Positions 63,274-64,000 of a DNA stretch of 64,000 bases are shown here, piece after piece. The translations under genes and the position numbers were made by a program. The stretch spans positions 506,062 through 570,061 of the forward strand of contig NZ_CP129104.1 in the NCBI RefSeq assembly GCF_030406605.1. The letters are read 5' to 3'. Each line of letters begins with the position of its first letter. The stretch's first letter is position 1. This stretch comes from Curtobacterium sp. 458 (GTDB taxonomy: Bacteria; Actinomycetota; Actinomycetes; Actinomycetales; Microbacteriaceae). The notes under the pieces were generated by a model, which saw nothing but the letters and a program-made list of their open reading frames with translations, searched no databases and was not told the origin of the DNA.

Positions 63274-64000
63274 ATGTTGTTCCGAGACGTCGCCGAGGGC
63301 ATCCACCGACTGGAGGTCGCCCACACCAACACCTACCTCGTCGAGACCGGGGACCGGCTGCTCGTGGTCGACGCCGGCCTCCCCGCAGTGTGGCCGCACC
63401 TGCAGCTCGCGGTGCGGGACCTCGGGTACTCACCGGCGGCGGTCGAGGCGTTGCTCCTCACCCACGGGCACTTCGACCACGTGGGCACGGCGGACCGGAT
63501 GCGCCGGGAGTGGGGGACGGCCGTGTACGTGCACCCCGGCGACCGCGAGCTGGCCGCGCACCCGTACTCCTACCGGCCGCAGACGAACCGGTTCGGCTTC
63601 GTCGCGCTGCACCCCGGCGGGCTGGCGCCCCTCGGACGGATGCTCCTCGCCGGGGCTGCCTGGGTGTCCGGTGTCTCGGACACGAGGTCGCTCGAGTCCC
63701 GGGCCGAGGTCCCCGGGTCGCCGTGGATCATCGAGACCCCGGGGCACACCGACGGGCACGTGGCGCTGCACTTCGCCGACCGCGATGCCGTCATCGTGGG
63801 CGACGCGCTCGTGACGCTCGACCCGTACACAGGCGGGATCGGGCCGCGGGTGGTGGCCCCGGCGGCGACGGCGGACGTGCCGGAGGCGGTGGCGTCGCTC
63901 GACCGGCTCGTGGACACCGAGGCGGCGCACGTGCTGCCGGGCCACGGTCCGGCGTGGTCGCTCGGGGTGCGGGCGGCGGTGGCGCAGGCGCGGCGCGCGG
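63274..64000 (+). CDS. Metallo-beta-lactamase-fold hydrolase (3' end outside window)
   Basis: The first 242 codons are visible. ATG at 63274 opens MLFRDVAEGIHRLEVAHTNTYLVETGDRLLVVDAGLP, followed by the metal motif THGHFDHVGTADRMRR, the later His in IIETPGHTDGHVALHF, the Asp in VIVGDALVTLD and HVLPGHGPAW. All zinc ligands of an active MBL-fold hydrolase are present. The substrate could be a thioester, lactone or other; not decidable. Divergent from the DUF3618-like gene. Confidence 0.9.
   Translation, partial: MLFRDVAEGIHRLEVAHTNTYLVETGDRLLVVDAGLPAVWPHLQLAVRDLGYSPAAVEALLLTHGHFDHVGTADRMRREWGTAVYVHPGDRELAAHPYSYRPQTNRFGFVALHPGGLAPLGRMLLAGAAWVSGVSDTRSLESRAEVPGSPWIIETPGHTDGHVALHFADRDAVIVGDALVTLDPYTGGIGPRVVAPAATADVPEAVASLDRLVDTEAAHVLPGHGPAWSLGVRAAVAQARRA

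Overview
The window is high-GC actinobacterial DNA. The gene content (HspR-controlled dnaK operon, DUF3151 gene, sugar ABC importers without their own ATPase, many GTG starts and 4-nt ATGA/GTGA overlaps) suggests Microbacteriaceae, plausibly Curtobacterium. The taxonomic call is inference from gene families, not a database match. Coding density is high, no gap exceeds 300 bases, and I saw no tRNA, rRNA, prophage, IS element or CRISPR array.

Layout. 1-9.0 kb: the end of a GH20 hexosaminidase, a fructose operon (fruR-like regulator, fruK, fruA) and a sugar ABC importer (binding protein plus two permeases). 9.2-15.7 kb: a DUF2231 membrane protein, clpB with an HspR-type operator, an MFS drug exporter, tatA and an exopolysaccharide-initiating sugar transferase. 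15.8-23.1 kb: a GH2 beta-mannosidase, a small conserved protein, an aldo/keto reductase, a DUF3060 lipoprotein and a secreted Ig-repeat surface protein. 23.3-27.4 kb: dnaK-grpE-dnaJ-hspR. 27.5-28.6 kb: an rRNA methyltransferase-like gene. 28.6-37.5 kb: a capsule/exopolysaccharide cluster (acyltransferase, Wzz-Wzc tyrosine kinase, beta-helix protein, flippase, polymerase, glycosyltransferase). 38.5-47.3 kb: a beta-glucoside operon (LacI regulator, Opp-type ABC importer, alpha/beta hydrolase, GH1 glycosidase). 47.5-51.1 kb: a 50-aa orphan, a GntR/MFS divergent pair and a baeRF protein. 51.3-57.9 kb: a beta-galactoside operon (Tat lipoprotein, two permeases, GH2 beta-galactosidase). 58-64 kb: DUF3151, an ABC-F ATPase, SDR, DedA/VTT, a YihY-like protein and a partial metallo-beta-lactamase-fold enzyme.

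Together the genes describe a plant- or litter-associated saprotroph. It imports plant and microbial oligosaccharides through three ABC systems and hydrolyses them inside with GH1, GH2 and GH20 enzymes. It also makes a decorated exopolysaccharide and has a standard HspR heat-shock circuit.

The most unusual signal is a family of short palindromic repeats (core GGCCTGGAGGC-CG or GGACGGGAGGC-CG). Long hairpins of the family sit between genes as terminator-like structures. Full or half copies also lie inside five coding regions, always at termini or linkers and in different reading frames, and one half copy supplies the Shine-Dalgarno of the LacI gene. Other highlights are a GH1 gene whose only plausible start is ATC, a shared AT-rich CATRTGAYAT-like motif in exopolysaccharide promoters, and a HAIR operator overlapping the stop codon of the gene upstream of clpB.
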